Shown here: positions 28,254-37,691 of the stretch, in pieces
How the letters are laid out: every line of letters begins with the position of its first letter
Position numbering within the stretch: position 1 is the first letter of the stretch
DNA from: Alloyangia pacifica
GTDB lineage: Bacteria; Pseudomonadota; Alphaproteobacteria; Rhodobacterales; Rhodobacteraceae
Length of the DNA: 64,000 bases
Direction of reading: 5' to 3'
NCBI RefSeq assembly: GCF_020524285.1
Contig: NZ_JAIVKX010000010.1
Coordinates: forward strand, 62,001-126,000
The notes under the pieces: generated by a model
Told to the model about the DNA's origin: nothing
Database searches by the model: none
Seen by the model: the letters and a program-made list of their open reading frames with translations, nothing else
Made by a program: the position numbers and the translations under genes

Positions 28254-28464
28254 GCCGGGCGAGCGCCTGCCCGTCGCACCAGAGGTGCGCGACCAATACT
28301 TGGCACCAGAGGTGCGCGATCAATATTTGCACGCCTGTGGCGTGCGGGGCGGGCTGGCGCTTTGTCACCTTCGCGCAACGAACGGAATTCCCACGGACTT
28401 GGCTGGCATAAAGCGGCGACCACGCCCGTTGCAGCGCCATCCCACGGGCAGGCGCTCGCCCGGC
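28254..28464. repeat. 211-bp non-coding element bounded by a perfect 21-bp inverted repeat
   Basis: The arm beginning GCCGGGCGAGCGCC at 28254-28274 is the exact reverse complement of 28444-28464. Between them lie three small hairpins (28275-28289, 28303-28315, 28329-28345) and a tandem direct repeat. No target-site duplication is visible outside the arms. The element fills most of the gap between the racemase gene and cobA, which converge on it. It could be a MITE-like repeat, a large hairpin terminator or a structured RNA; a long minus-strand frame through it is not supported as a gene. Confidence 0.75.
28276..28329 (+). repeat. Tandem 27-nt direct repeat with embedded hairpins
   Basis: Two adjacent 27-nt units (28276-28302 and 28303-28329) differ at only two positions. 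Each starts with the hairpin GCACC-AGA-GGTGC and ends in an AT-rich CAATAYTTG spacer. The third hairpin, GCACGCC-TGT-GGCGTGC, follows at once. Confidence 0.8.
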
Positions 28465-28483
28465 TACTGTCACACGGAGTGGC

Positions 28484-29287
28484 TCAGGCGAGGGCTTTCG
28501 CCGTCGCTTCCAGCGCCACCCCGGCCTTTGCCATCTTCGGCCAACTGGCGATGATCGCCGCGCATCCGCTCACCTCGTGCCGCGCCAGCAGCTCCGGCAG
28601 CTCGACAAGGCGCCCGGTGATGATCCGCTCGCCGGGTTTCGAGACCTCCACCGCGATGGTCAGCGGCGCATCCTCGGGCATCCCGGTCTCCAGCAGCGAG
28701 CGGGTGATCCGCTCCGACTGGCTCACCGCCATGTAGAGCGCCAGGGCGACGCCGGGACGGGCGTGGCGGGCGCAGTCGGGCATGGGGTCGCCGGCGCGGG
28801 CGTGGCCGGTGGCCAGCACCAGCGCATCGGTCTCGCCGCGGGTGGTCAGCGGAATGCCGGCGCGCGCGGCGGCGGCCATGGCGGCGGTCACGCCCGGGAC
28901 GATCTCGGTCTCGATGCCATGCATGTGCGCGGCCTCGAGCTCCTCGGCGGCGCGGCCGAAGATGCCGGGATCGCCGGACTTCAGGCGCACGACATTGCGG
29001 CCCTGCAGGGCGGCGGCGACGATGACGGCGTTGATCTGCTCCTGCGGCCAGGAATGCGCCCCGACCTCCTTGCCGACGAAGACCAGCTCGGCCCGCGGCC
29101 CGGCCAGCGCCAGTACCTCGGGATCGACGAGCCGGTCGTAGAAAATCACATCCGCCGATTGCAGCCTTGCGACCGCGCGCAGGGTGAGCAGGTCCGCCGC
29201 GCCCGGCCCGGCACCGACGAGGGCAATGGTCCCCTTGGCCGGCATCTCGTCCGGCGTGGCGAGGGGAAAGCTGGGAAGAACGCTCAT
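28484..29287 (-). CDS. cobA: Uroporphyrinogen-III C-methyltransferase
   Basis: This SAM-dependent enzyme methylates uroporphyrinogen III twice to precorrin-2, the precursor of siroheme and cobalamin. The 267 residues contain the family N-terminal VGAGPGAADLLTLRA, DRLVDPEVLALA and the VPGVTAAMAAAARAGIPLTTRG substrate region. Here it closes the nitrate assimilation operon, where siroheme is needed as the nitrite reductase cofactor. The stop is 20 bp from the right arm of the inverted-repeat element. Confidence 0.93.
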   Translation of the reverse strand: MSVLPSFPLATPDEMPAKGTIALVGAGPGAADLLTLRAVARLQSADVIFYDRLVDPEVLALAGPRAELVFVGKEVGAHSWPQEQINAVIVAAALQGRNVVRLKSGDPGIFGRAAEELEAAHMHGIETEIVPGVTAAMAAAARAGIPLTTRGETDALVLATGHARAGDPMPDCARHARPGVALALYMAVSQSERITRSLLETGMPEDAPLTIAVEVSKPGERIITGRLVELPELLARHEVSGCAAIIASWPKMAKAGVALEATAKALA

Positions 29288-29297
29288 CTCGGGATCC

Positions 29298-31949
29298 TCA
29301 TTCTGCGGCTTCGGGAGAGACTTCGGGGGCGGGGGTCTTGGCGCGGGCCAGCAGGGCGGCCAGTTCGGGGCGGCAGGAGCCGCAGTTGCTGCCCGCCTGC
29401 AACGCCGCGCCGATGGCGTCGACGCTCATGAGGCCCTGCCCCTCGATCGCATCGAGGATGGTGTTCACGCCCACGTTGAAGCAGGCGCAGACCACCGGGC
29501 CCGGGTCGGGCTGGTCGGCGGGGGCGCGGCCGGTGAGCACGTGTGGTGCTTCTTCGCCCGGCAGGGCGGCGACATGGCTGCGCATCACCACCACCGGCTC
29601 CGGCGAAACAAAGAGCGCGGCGAGCAGCCGGCCCTCGGCGTGGAAGGCGATGCGGACCGAACCGCGGCGCGGGTCGGCAACCACCTGTGCCTCGGCGCGG
29701 GGCAGGCCGAAGAGCCGGCGTGCCTCGGCTTCCCAATCGGCGGATACGTCGCTGCCGGCCATCTCCAGCCGCCAGCCGCTCTCGGTGCGGGCAACAGCCC
29801 AGTAGTCGCTTTGCGGGGCCATCTCGGTGCAGGACACGGCAAAGCCGTACCACTTGGCCTCATAGGGCGCGAGCGCGACCACCGCGCCCTTGCTCTCGGG
29901 CTGGCCCGAGACCGGGTCGGTGACCGGGGGCACGAGCGCGTCGATCCGCGCAGCGGGGGCGGTCTCGCCGGTCCAGTGCATGGGCGCGAAGACCTCGCCC
30001 TTCTGCACCTTGTCGGTGATCAGCGCCCGCAGCAGGGCGCTGCCCCGGTTGGAGGAGACGCGCACGAGGCTGGCAGGCGAGATCGCCAGGTCCGCCGCGT
30101 CCGCAGGGTGAATCTCGAGGAAGGGCTCGGCGAGATGGGCCGAGAGCCGCGGCGAGCGAGCGGTGCGGGTCATCGTGTGCCACTGGTCGCGGATGCGCCC
30201 GGTGTTGAAGCGGAAGGGGAAGCGTGGCGCTGTCTTCTGGGCGAAGTCCTTCCACTTGACGGGCACCATGCGGGCGCGGCCGCTCTCGGTGTAGAAGGCA
30301 CCGTCCGCGAAGAACCGCCCGCCCCTGCGCGCCCTGGCAAAGGGCCAGCGGAAGGGGGCGAGCGTGGCGTATTCACCATCGGTGAGACCCGCATGACCGG
30401 AGATGTCGAAATCCTTGCCGAAGCCGCCCGCGATGCCCGAGAGCGCGGCGTACTCGCGGAAGATCTCGGCGGGGGAGGCGTAGTCGAAACCCGAGGGCCA
30501 TCCCATGCGCTTTCCCACTTCGGAGAGGATTTCCCAGTCGGGCTTCGTGTCACCCGGCGCGGGCAGGGCGGCGCGCTGGCGCGAGATGGTGCGGTCAGAA
30601 TTGGTGACGGTGCCCTCCTTCTCGCTCCAGGCGGCGGCGGGCAGCAGCACGTGGGCGAGCCGGGCGGTGTCGGTGGCGGCGGTGATGTCGCTGACCACGA
30701 CGAAAGGGCAGTCCTTGATCGCATCGCGCACCCGGTCGGCGTCGGGCATGGTCACGGCGGGGTTGGTGTGGATCACCCAGAGCGCCTTGATCTTGCCCTC
30801 GCTCACGGCCTGGAAGAGGTCCACCGCCTTCAGACCGGGCTTGTCGGGGATCGTTGGAGAGGACCAGAACTCGCGCACTGCCGAGCGGTGGGAAACATTC
30901 TCAATATCGAGATGGCAGGCCAGCATATTGGCCAGACCGCCCACCTCGCGCCCGCCCATGGCGTTGGGCTGCCCGGTGACCGAAAGCGGCCCCATGCCCG
31001 GCTTGCCGATACGGCCGGTGGCCAGGTGGCAGTTGAGGATCGAATTGACCTTGTCGGTGCCCGAGGAGGATTGGTTCACGCCCTGGCTGAAGACGGTGAC
31101 GACTTTTTCGGTCCGCACAAACAGATCGTAGAACTCGCGCAGCGTGGCGGCGTCGAGGCCGGTGCGCGCCGGATCGTCGTCCGAGGCGCTCTCCAGCGTG
31201 GCATCGAAGCCCTCGACATGCGCCATGAAGGCTTCGTCCGCCGCGCCCTGCACGGCGATCTCGGTCAGCAGCCCGTTGAACAGCGCCACATCGGTCCCGG
31301 CCTTCAGCGGCAGGTGCAGATCGGCGATGTCGCAGGTGGCGGTGCGGCGCGGATCGACGACCACGACCTTCAGGGTCGGGCGGGCTTTCTTGGCGGCGGC
31401 GACGCGCTGGAACAGCACCGGGTGGCACCAGGCGAGATTGCTGCCCACCAGAACCACCAGGTCGGCCTCTTCGAGGTCCTCGTAGGTACCTGGCACGGTG
31501 TCGGTGCCGAAGGCGCGCTTGTGGCCCGCCACGGTCGAGGCCATGCAAAGCCGCGAATTAGTGTCGATATTGGCCGAGCCGATGAAGCCCTTCATCAGCT
31601 TGTTGGCAACGTAGTAATCCTCGGTCAGCATCTGGCCGGAGACGTAGAAGGCGACGCTGTCGGGCCCGTGCTCGGCGATGGTCTCGCGGAAGCGCAGGGC
31701 AACGAGATCGAGCGCGGCGTCCCAACCCGTCTCGATTCCGTTAACCCTTGGGGCCAGCAGGCGACCCGCCAGTCCCACCGTCTCGCCCAGCTGCGAGCCC
31801 TTGGAGCAGAGGCGCCCCTTGTTTGCAGGGTGCGCGGGGTCGCCGCGCACATCGAGCCCGCCCGCCCCGTCGGGGCGCAGCAGCACGCCGCAGCCGACGC
31901 CGCAATAGGCGCAGGTCGAGCGGATTTCAGGCAGGCCCGACCCGTCCAT
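29298..31949 (-). CDS. nasA: Assimilatory nitrate reductase, catalytic subunit
   Basis: The 883-residue cytoplasmic molybdoenzyme reduces nitrate to nitrite. It begins with a [4Fe-4S] site (TCAYCGVGCGV and RLCSKG), continues through Mo-bisMGD domains, and ends with a BFD-type [2Fe-2S] domain (VCACFNVG and NCGSCRPEL) typical of NasA that takes electrons directly from a partner. The ATG at 31949 overlaps the nirD stop by one base (TGATG). No separate electron-transfer subunit (NasB) is seen, so ferredoxin or another donor is likely. Confidence 0.95.
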   Translation of the reverse strand: MDGSGLPEIRSTCAYCGVGCGVLLRPDGAGGLDVRGDPAHPANKGRLCSKGSQLGETVGLAGRLLAPRVNGIETGWDAALDLVALRFRETIAEHGPDSVAFYVSGQMLTEDYYVANKLMKGFIGSANIDTNSRLCMASTVAGHKRAFGTDTVPGTYEDLEEADLVVLVGSNLAWCHPVLFQRVAAAKKARPTLKVVVVDPRRTATCDIADLHLPLKAGTDVALFNGLLTEIAVQGAADEAFMAHVEGFDATLESASDDDPARTGLDAATLREFYDLFVRTEKVVTVFSQGVNQSSSGTDKVNSILNCHLATGRIGKPGMGPLSVTGQPNAMGGREVGGLANMLACHLDIENVSHRSAVREFWSSPTIPDKPGLKAVDLFQAVSEGKIKALWVIHTNPAVTMPDADRVRDAIKDCPFVVVSDITAATDTARLAHVLLPAAAWSEKEGTVTNSDRTISRQRAALPAPGDTKPDWEILSEVGKRMGWPSGFDYASPAEIFREYAALSGIAGGFGKDFDISGHAGLTDGEYATLAPFRWPFARARRGGRFFADGAFYTESGRARMVPVKWKDFAQKTAPRFPFRFNTGRIRDQWHTMTRTARSPRLSAHLAEPFLEIHPADAADLAISPASLVRVSSNRGSALLRALITDKVQKGEVFAPMHWTGETAPAARIDALVPPVTDPVSGQPESKGAVVALAPYEAKWYGFAVSCTEMAPQSDYWAVARTESGWRLEMAGSDVSADWEAEARRLFGLPRAEAQVVADPRRGSVRIAFHAEGRLLAALFVSPEPVVVMRSHVAALPGEEAPHVLTGRAPADQPDPGPVVCACFNVGVNTILDAIEGQGLMSVDAIGAALQAGSNCGSCRPELAALLARAKTPAPEVSPEAAE

Positions 31950-32281
31950 CACGCGGCGCTCCGCTTTCCGACGGCCACGCCGTCGAGCAGGATGCGTTCG
32001 CCTTCGAGGCGCACCGGGAAGGTGGCGATGCGGCCCTCGTCGGCGCCCTGCGCCTCTCCGGTGTTCAGATCGAACACCCAGTTGTGCAGCGGGCAGGTGA
32101 CCTTCTGGCCGTGCACGATGCCCTCGGACAGCGGGCCGGCCTTGTGCGGGCAGGCGTTGGAGGCGGCGAAGACCTCGGCCTCGGCGGTGCGGAAGATCGC
32201 CACGCAGCCCACCGGGGTTTTCACCAGCCGTGCCCCGCGCAGGGGGATGTCGTCGATATGTCCGATGTCGATCCAGCTCAT
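31949..32281 (-). CDS. nirD: Nitrite reductase (NADH) small subunit
   Basis: NirD is the Rieske-like small subunit of the NADH-dependent siroheme nitrite reductase. The 110 residues have the two halves of the fold, with ACPHKAGPLSEG and CPLHNWVFDLNTG carrying the Cys-x-His and Cys-x2-His pattern; here both boxes look intact (CPH and CPLH), so a [2Fe-2S] cluster may be bound. It overlaps nirB by 4 bp. Confidence 0.93.
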   Translation of the reverse strand: MSWIDIGHIDDIPLRGARLVKTPVGCVAIFRTAEAEVFAASNACPHKAGPLSEGIVHGQKVTCPLHNWVFDLNTGEAQGADEGRIATFPVRLEGERILLDGVAVGKRSAA

Positions 32282-34713
32282 TCCGCAGCCTCCAGCGTGA
32301 GATCGGCGAGCGGGTGGAAGCGGCGTGCCACCTCCGGCTTGGCCCGCTCGGCCCAGGGGTCTTTTTGGTAGACGGACTGGGAGATATCGAAGCGCTCGAC
32401 CAGCGCCTGCCGTTCGGCGGCGTCGGCGAGGGTCTCCTTCACCCAGTCGAGCCCGACCTTGGCGACCCACTTGTAGGGCCGGTCGAGATACTTGGCGTGC
32501 TCCCGGTAGAGCTGCACGAAGGCGACGGTCCATTCGATCGCCTCTTCCTCGGTGCGCACGTCCACCAGCCGCTCGGTCTCTTTCACGTCCATGCCCGCCG
32601 CCCCGGCAACGCCGATCTGAAAGCCGCTGTCGACGCAGACGATGCCCACATCCTTGCAGGTGGCCTCGGCGCAGTTGCGCGGGCAGCCAGAGACGCCAAG
32701 CTTGACCTTATGCGGCGTCCAAGAGCCCCAGAGCCGCCGCTCGAGCGCGATGCCGAGCCCGGTGCTGTCCTGCGTGCCGAAGCGGCACCATTCGGAACCG
32801 ACGCAGGTTTTCACCGTGCGCAGACCCTTGGTGTAGGCATGGCCCGAGACCATGCCGGCCTGGTTCAGATCGTGCCAGATGGCGGGCAGGTCTTCCTTCT
32901 TCACGCCCAGCAGGTCGATGCGCTGGCCACCGGTGACCTTGACCGTGGCGCCGTATTTCTCTGCCGCCTGGGCGATGGCCATCAGTTCCTGCGGGGTGGT
33001 CATGCCGCCCCACATGCGGGGCATCACCGAATAGGTGCCGTCCTTCTGGATGTTGGCGTGGTTGCGCTCGTTGACGAAGCGGCTTTGCGGGTCGTCCACA
33101 TAGTCGAGCGGCCAGTCGGCGAGCAGGTAGAAGTTCACCGCCGGGCGGCAGACATGGCAGCCGTTGCGGGTGGTCCAGCCCAGTTCCTGCCAGACCGCCT
33201 CCTGCGACTTCAGTTCCTGCGACTTGATCAGCTGGCGCACGTCCTCGTGCGACAGGTCGGTACAGCCGCAGATGGATTGCGCGGCGGGGATGACGAAGTC
33301 GTCGCCCAGCGTTGCGCCGAGGATCTGCTCGACCAGCCCGGTGCAGGTGCCGCAGGAGGCGCTGGCCTTGGTCTTGGCGCGCACCGCGCCGAGATCGCCC
33401 GCACCGGCGTTGATTGCGTCTTCGATCTGCCCCTTGCAGACGCCGTTGCAGCCGCAGATCTCCGCGTCACGCGGTAAGGCTGCAACGGCCGCCATAGGGT
33501 CCGCAGCGGCCCCCCCCTGATAAGCCGGGCCGAAGATCAGCGTCTCGCGCATTTCCTCGACATCGCTGGCGTCCTTGATGAGGCCGTGGAACCAGGCGCC
33601 GTCGGCGGTGTCGCCGTACATGACCGCGCCGATCAGGCGGTTCCCTTCGAGGATCAGGCGCTTGTAGACGCCGCGCGCCGGGTCGCGGAACACGATGTCC
33701 TCGCGGCCCTCGCCCTCGGCGAAGTCGCCCGCCGAGAAGAGATCGCATCCGGTGACCTTGAGCTTGGTGGCGACCTCCTTCTGCACGAAGCGGGCCTCCT
33801 CGCCGAGCAGGGTCTTGGCCAGCACCTTGGCCTGATCGTAGAGCGGCGCGACGAGGCCGAAGATCGCCCCTGCGTGCTCAACGCATTCGCCAAGCGCCAG
33901 AACATCGGGGTTCGAGGTGACCATGTGATCATCGACGACGATGCCGCGGTTCACCTCGAGGCCGGCTTCCTTGCCAAGCGCGGTGCTGGGGCGGATGCCC
34001 ACCGCCATGACCAGCAGGTCGCAGGGCAGCTCGGTGCCGTCGTCGAGTTGCAGGGCACGGACGTGGCCGTTGCCGTCGGAAAGGATCTGCTTGGAGTTGG
34101 CCTTGCAGTGGATGCGAATTCCCTTGTCGACCAGCGACTTGCGCAGCAGGTAGCCCGCCGCTTCGTCGAGTTGGCGCTCCATCAGATGGCCCATGATGTG
34201 CACCACGTCGACCTCGGTGCCGCGCGCGGCCATGCCGGCGGCGGCTTCCAGCCCCAGAAGGCCGCCGCCGATGACCACCGCGCGCTTGCCAGCGCCGAGG
34301 GCCATCATCGCCTCGGTGTCCTCGAGATCGCGGTAGGGGATCACCCCTTCCAGATCGTGACCCGGAAGCGGGATGATGAACGGGTTCGACCCGGTGGCGA
34401 TGACCAGCTTGTCGTAGGGCAGGGCGCCGTTTTCGCCGGTCACGACCTTCTTCTCGGTGTCGATCGCCACGACCTTCTCGCCGAAGCGGCAGGTCACGCC
34501 GCGCTCTTCGTACCAGGCGGCGTCGTGCGTGACGATTTCCTCGTAGGTCTTCTCGCCCGACAGCACCGGCGAGAGCATCAGGCGGTTGTAGTTACCGCGC
34601 GGCTCGGCGTTGAAGAGGGTGATTTCATAGGCCCCGGGGGCCGCGTCGATCAGGTGTTCGAGCATCCGGCCAGAGGCCATGCCGGCACCGATCACGATGA
34701 GTTTCTTCGTCAT
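32278..34713 (-). CDS. nirB: Nitrite reductase (NADH) large subunit
   Basis: The 811-residue flavo-siroheme enzyme reduces nitrite to ammonium. Domains in order: FAD/NAD oxidoreductase (IVIGAGMASGRML at the N-terminus), BFD-type [2Fe-2S] motifs (ICGCNGVCKG and SCGTCTG), then the siroheme/[4Fe-4S] half with TCVGSEWC and GCPRNCAEATC. The ATG at 34713 with GGAG eight nt before it was chosen; a GTG at 34722 overlapping the upstream stop by 4 bp is an alternative. Confidence 0.95.
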   Translation of the reverse strand: MTKKLIVIGAGMASGRMLEHLIDAAPGAYEITLFNAEPRGNYNRLMLSPVLSGEKTYEEIVTHDAAWYEERGVTCRFGEKVVAIDTEKKVVTGENGALPYDKLVIATGSNPFIIPLPGHDLEGVIPYRDLEDTEAMMALGAGKRAVVIGGGLLGLEAAAGMAARGTEVDVVHIMGHLMERQLDEAAGYLLRKSLVDKGIRIHCKANSKQILSDGNGHVRALQLDDGTELPCDLLVMAVGIRPSTALGKEAGLEVNRGIVVDDHMVTSNPDVLALGECVEHAGAIFGLVAPLYDQAKVLAKTLLGEEARFVQKEVATKLKVTGCDLFSAGDFAEGEGREDIVFRDPARGVYKRLILEGNRLIGAVMYGDTADGAWFHGLIKDASDVEEMRETLIFGPAYQGGAAADPMAAVAALPRDAEICGCNGVCKGQIEDAINAGAGDLGAVRAKTKASASCGTCTGLVEQILGATLGDDFVIPAAQSICGCTDLSHEDVRQLIKSQELKSQEAVWQELGWTTRNGCHVCRPAVNFYLLADWPLDYVDDPQSRFVNERNHANIQKDGTYSVMPRMWGGMTTPQELMAIAQAAEKYGATVKVTGGQRIDLLGVKKEDLPAIWHDLNQAGMVSGHAYTKGLRTVKTCVGSEWCRFGTQDSTGLGIALERRLWGSWTPHKVKLGVSGCPRNCAEATCKDVGIVCVDSGFQIGVAGAAGMDVKETERLVDVRTEEEAIEWTVAFVQLYREHAKYLDRPYKWVAKVGLDWVKETLADAAERQALVERFDISQSVYQKDPWAERAKPEVARRFHPLADLTLEAAE

Positions 34714-34718
34714 CTCGG

Positions 34719-36425
34719 TCACTCCGCTGCGATGGCCTTGGCGGCCGGTTTGGCTTGAGGTGTCGCGCCGGAGGCGCGCTTGGACTGGTTGCCGTGCTCG
34801 TACTCTTCGAGGAAATCGAGCACTTCCTGCCGGTAGGCGTAGTAGTCGGGGTGCTCGAGCAGCGCCTTGCGGGTGCGCGGGCGGGGCAGGTTCACATCGG
34901 TGATCTTGCCGATGGTGGCCTGCGGGCCGTTGGTCATCATCACCACGCGGTCAGCCAGCAGGATCGCCTCGTCGACGTCATGGGTGACGCAGATCGCGGT
35001 GACCTTGGTGCGGCTCCAGACCTCCATGAGAACTTCCTGAAGCTCCCAGCGGGTCAGGCTGTCGAGCATGCCGAACGGCTCGTCGAGCAGCAGCAGCTTG
35101 GGCGACAGGGCGAAGGCGCGGGCGATGCCGACGCGCTGCTTCATGCCGTTGGACATGTCGGCGGCGCCGCGGTCCATGGCATCGGCCAGACCGACCCGCT
35201 CGAGGTAGTATTCCACCACGTCCTGACGCTCGGCCTGACTGGCCTTGGGATAGACCTTGTCGACCCCGATGGCGCAGTTCTCGCGGGCGGTGAGCCACGG
35301 GAAGAGGTTCGGCGACTGGAACACCACGGCGCGCTCGGGATCGGCGCCTTCGACATGGCGGCCGTCGAGCTTGATCGCGCCCTTGGAGATGCCGTTGAGC
35401 CCCGCCGCCATGGTCAGCACAGTGGACTTGCCGCAGCCCGAGTGGCCGATCAGCGAGATGAACTCGCCGCGGTTGATCTTGAGGTTGAAGTCCTCGACCA
35501 CCGTGAGCGGACCCTTGGGCGTGGGGTAGATCTTGTGGAGCTGCGAGAAGTCGAGGAAGCGCTCGTCGATCAGCCCTTCCTGCGCCTGCTGCACGGCGGC
35601 GGGCACGGCGTGGATCGGGGTGACGTTGGGCAGGATGCGCGAGCCTTCGACCTTGCCCTTGATGCCCACATCCATGAGGTAGCCGGTGACCTCGGCGCGC
35701 AGCTTCTTGAAGCCTTCGTGGTGGTTCATCTCGCTGCGCTCGCGCGGGCGAGGGATGCTGACGCGGAATTCCTGCCCAAGCGTGCCGTCGGGGTTCAGCG
35801 CGATGATCCGGTCGGCGAGGGTGATCGCCTCGTCGACGTCATTGGTGATCAGCACGCAGGTCTTCTTGTCCTGCTCCCAGATCGCCTCGATCTCATCGGC
35901 GAGGTTGGCGCGGGTCAGCGCATCAAGCGCCGAGAGCGGCTCGTCGAGCAGCAGCATCTCGGGCGACATGGCGAGGGCCCGGGCGACGTTGACCCGCTGG
36001 CGCATGCCCCCCGACAGTTCGGCGGGGCGGCGGTGAGTGGCGTGGGAAAGGCCGACCATCTTGATGTAATGGGCGGTCTTCTTCGCCTTCTCGGTCTTGG
36101 TCATCTCGGGGAAAACCGCGTCGAGCGCGAGGCGCACGTTGCCCTCGACCGTCAGCCACGGCATCAGCGAGTAGCTCTGGAAGATCACGCCGCGCTCGGG
36201 ACCGGGGCCCTCGATGTCGAAGCCCTTGAAGGCGACGCGGCCTTTGGAGGGCTTCTCGAGCCCGGCCATCAGGTTGATCAGCGTGGTCTTGCCGGTGCCG
36301 GAGAAGCCGAGGATCACGAGGAACTCGCCTTCTTCCACCGAGAGGTTGATGTCCTTCAGCACGTGGGTCGCGTGGGTACCCTCGCCGAAGCTTTTCGAGA
36401 CGTTCTGGAACTCTAGGATGCTCAT
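34719..36425 (-). CDS. Nitrate ABC transporter ATPase with two fused ATP-binding domains
   Basis: The 568-residue protein is two complete ABC ATPases in tandem. The first has Walker A GFSGTGKTT and LSGGMRQRVNVARAL with LLLDEPLSALD; the second (from about residue 290) has GHSGCGKST, MSNGMKQRVGIARAF and LLLDEPFGMLD. Both belong to the NrtC/NrtD/SsuB/TauB group, so the dimer is built within one chain. NrtC of cyanobacteria instead carries a binding-protein-like domain, absent here. The stop overlaps the alternative nirB GTG. Confidence 0.92.
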   Translation of the reverse strand: MSILEFQNVSKSFGEGTHATHVLKDINLSVEEGEFLVILGFSGTGKTTLINLMAGLEKPSKGRVAFKGFDIEGPGPERGVIFQSYSLMPWLTVEGNVRLALDAVFPEMTKTEKAKKTAHYIKMVGLSHATHRRPAELSGGMRQRVNVARALAMSPEMLLLDEPLSALDALTRANLADEIEAIWEQDKKTCVLITNDVDEAITLADRIIALNPDGTLGQEFRVSIPRPRERSEMNHHEGFKKLRAEVTGYLMDVGIKGKVEGSRILPNVTPIHAVPAAVQQAQEGLIDERFLDFSQLHKIYPTPKGPLTVVEDFNLKINRGEFISLIGHSGCGKSTVLTMAAGLNGISKGAIKLDGRHVEGADPERAVVFQSPNLFPWLTARENCAIGVDKVYPKASQAERQDVVEYYLERVGLADAMDRGAADMSNGMKQRVGIARAFALSPKLLLLDEPFGMLDSLTRWELQEVLMEVWSRTKVTAICVTHDVDEAILLADRVVMMTNGPQATIGKITDVNLPRPRTRKALLEHPDYYAYRQEVLDFLEEYEHGNQSKRASGATPQAKPAAKAIAAE

Positions 36426-36468
36426 CGCATGTCCTTTCGCGCTATGGGGTCGCTTGCTTGAGCGCCGC

Positions 36469-37551
36469 TCAGCGGTTGTTCGAGAAGGTGAAGAGGGACT
36501 GCAGGGCGAACATCACGCGATCCAGCAGGAAGCCGATGATGCCGATGGTGAAGACCGCGACCATTATCTTGGCCAGCGAGGAGGACGAGCCGTTCTGGAA
36601 CTCGTCCCAGACGAACTTGCCGAGGCCGGGGTTCTGGGCGAGCATCTCGGCGGCGATCAGCACCATCCAGCCCACACCGAGCGACAGGCGCAGGCCGGTG
36701 AAGATCAGCGGCAGGGCCGAGGGCAGCACCAGCTTGGTGATCTTGGTGTAGGTGTTCATCTTGAGCACCTTCGAGACGTTCACCAGATCCTTGTCGATCG
36801 AGGCCACGCCAAGCGCGGTGTTGATCAGCGTCGGCCAGAGCGAGCAGAGCGTCACGGTGATCGCCGAGATCAGGAAGGATTTCGAGAACATGCCGTCGTT
36901 GGTGGCATAGGCGGCCGAGACCACCATGGTGACGATCGGCAGCCATGCCAGCGGAGAGACCGGCTTGAAGATCTGCACCAGCGGGTTGATCGCGGCGTTG
37001 GCGGTGGGCGAGAGGCCCGCGCAGATGCCGAGCGGAATGGCCACGGCGGAGGCGATCAGGAAGCCGAAGAAGACGGTTTTGATCGAGGTCCAGATCTGCT
37101 GGTAGTAGCTCGGCGCGCCGGTATAGGCGACGTCCTTGACCTGGTCGGCCTTGCCGGCGGCGATCAGCTTTTCGTTGCGCTTGTCGACCATGGCCTCGAA
37201 CTTGGCCTGCTTGGCGGCCTTGGCCTGCGCGTCGTGGTGCAGGTTCACCGCCTCCTCCCAGACTTGCGCCGGGCCGGGGACCGCGCCGAGCGAGGTCTGC
37301 ACTTGCGGCGCCAGCGTGCCCCAGAGCAGCAGGAAGGCGGCGATGGCCACGAGCGGCACGCCCAGCAGGCGCCAGACATCCTTCATCTGGGACTTGGGGT
37401 TGTCGCCGGCGGCGGCCTTGAGCAGCGGCGTGATCCAGGCAAGGCCGAGGACCTTGAACCAGGCATCCGCCTTGTTGATGCGGGTGAACAGACGCGCCCG
37501 GCGAGCCTCGCGTTCGGCGTCTCGGGCGAAATCGGGGTCGACGGTGGTCAT
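36469..37551 (-). CDS. nrtB: Nitrate ABC transporter permease
   Basis: The 360-residue permease has an N-terminal cytosolic stretch, TM1 near residue 65-82, then an unusually long charged insertion (about 95-145, rich in Ala/Lys/Gln and likely helical) before five more helices and the EAA-type loop VSKVLKMNTYTKITKLVLPSALP. Typical NrtB proteins are about 280-300 residues. It lies between nrtA and the fused ATPase on one transcript. Confidence 0.92.
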   Translation of the reverse strand: MTTVDPDFARDAEREARRARLFTRINKADAWFKVLGLAWITPLLKAAAGDNPKSQMKDVWRLLGVPLVAIAAFLLLWGTLAPQVQTSLGAVPGPAQVWEEAVNLHHDAQAKAAKQAKFEAMVDKRNEKLIAAGKADQVKDVAYTGAPSYYQQIWTSIKTVFFGFLIASAVAIPLGICAGLSPTANAAINPLVQIFKPVSPLAWLPIVTMVVSAAYATNDGMFSKSFLISAITVTLCSLWPTLINTALGVASIDKDLVNVSKVLKMNTYTKITKLVLPSALPLIFTGLRLSLGVGWMVLIAAEMLAQNPGLGKFVWDEFQNGSSSSLAKIMVAVFTIGIIGFLLDRVMFALQSLFTFSNNR

Positions 37552-37691
37552 GGGTCCGGTCCTTGGTCTGGATGGCGCAGGGAGGGAGCGGCGCGCATCG
37601 GGATGAGGAAGAGAGGTGTGTGGTGGGCGTCTGGGAAAAATGGCCGGGCTTTGGAGGGAGCGCCGCCCGGCCTCAGTCTCGGCTGAAGAGG

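Noticed and set aside
28254-28464. A minus-strand protein reading through the inverted-repeat element
   Set aside because: The translated repeats are Cys/Trp/His-rich and the frame runs antisense into the racemase gene; the DNA pattern is palindromic rather than codon-like.
28245-28473. Target-site duplication flanking the 211-bp element
   Set aside because: The bases outside the two arms do not match, so transposition cannot be claimed.
29184-32300. A 1038-codon plus-strand open frame opposite nasA
   Set aside because: Same GC-skew artefact; nasA on the other strand has all cofactor motifs.
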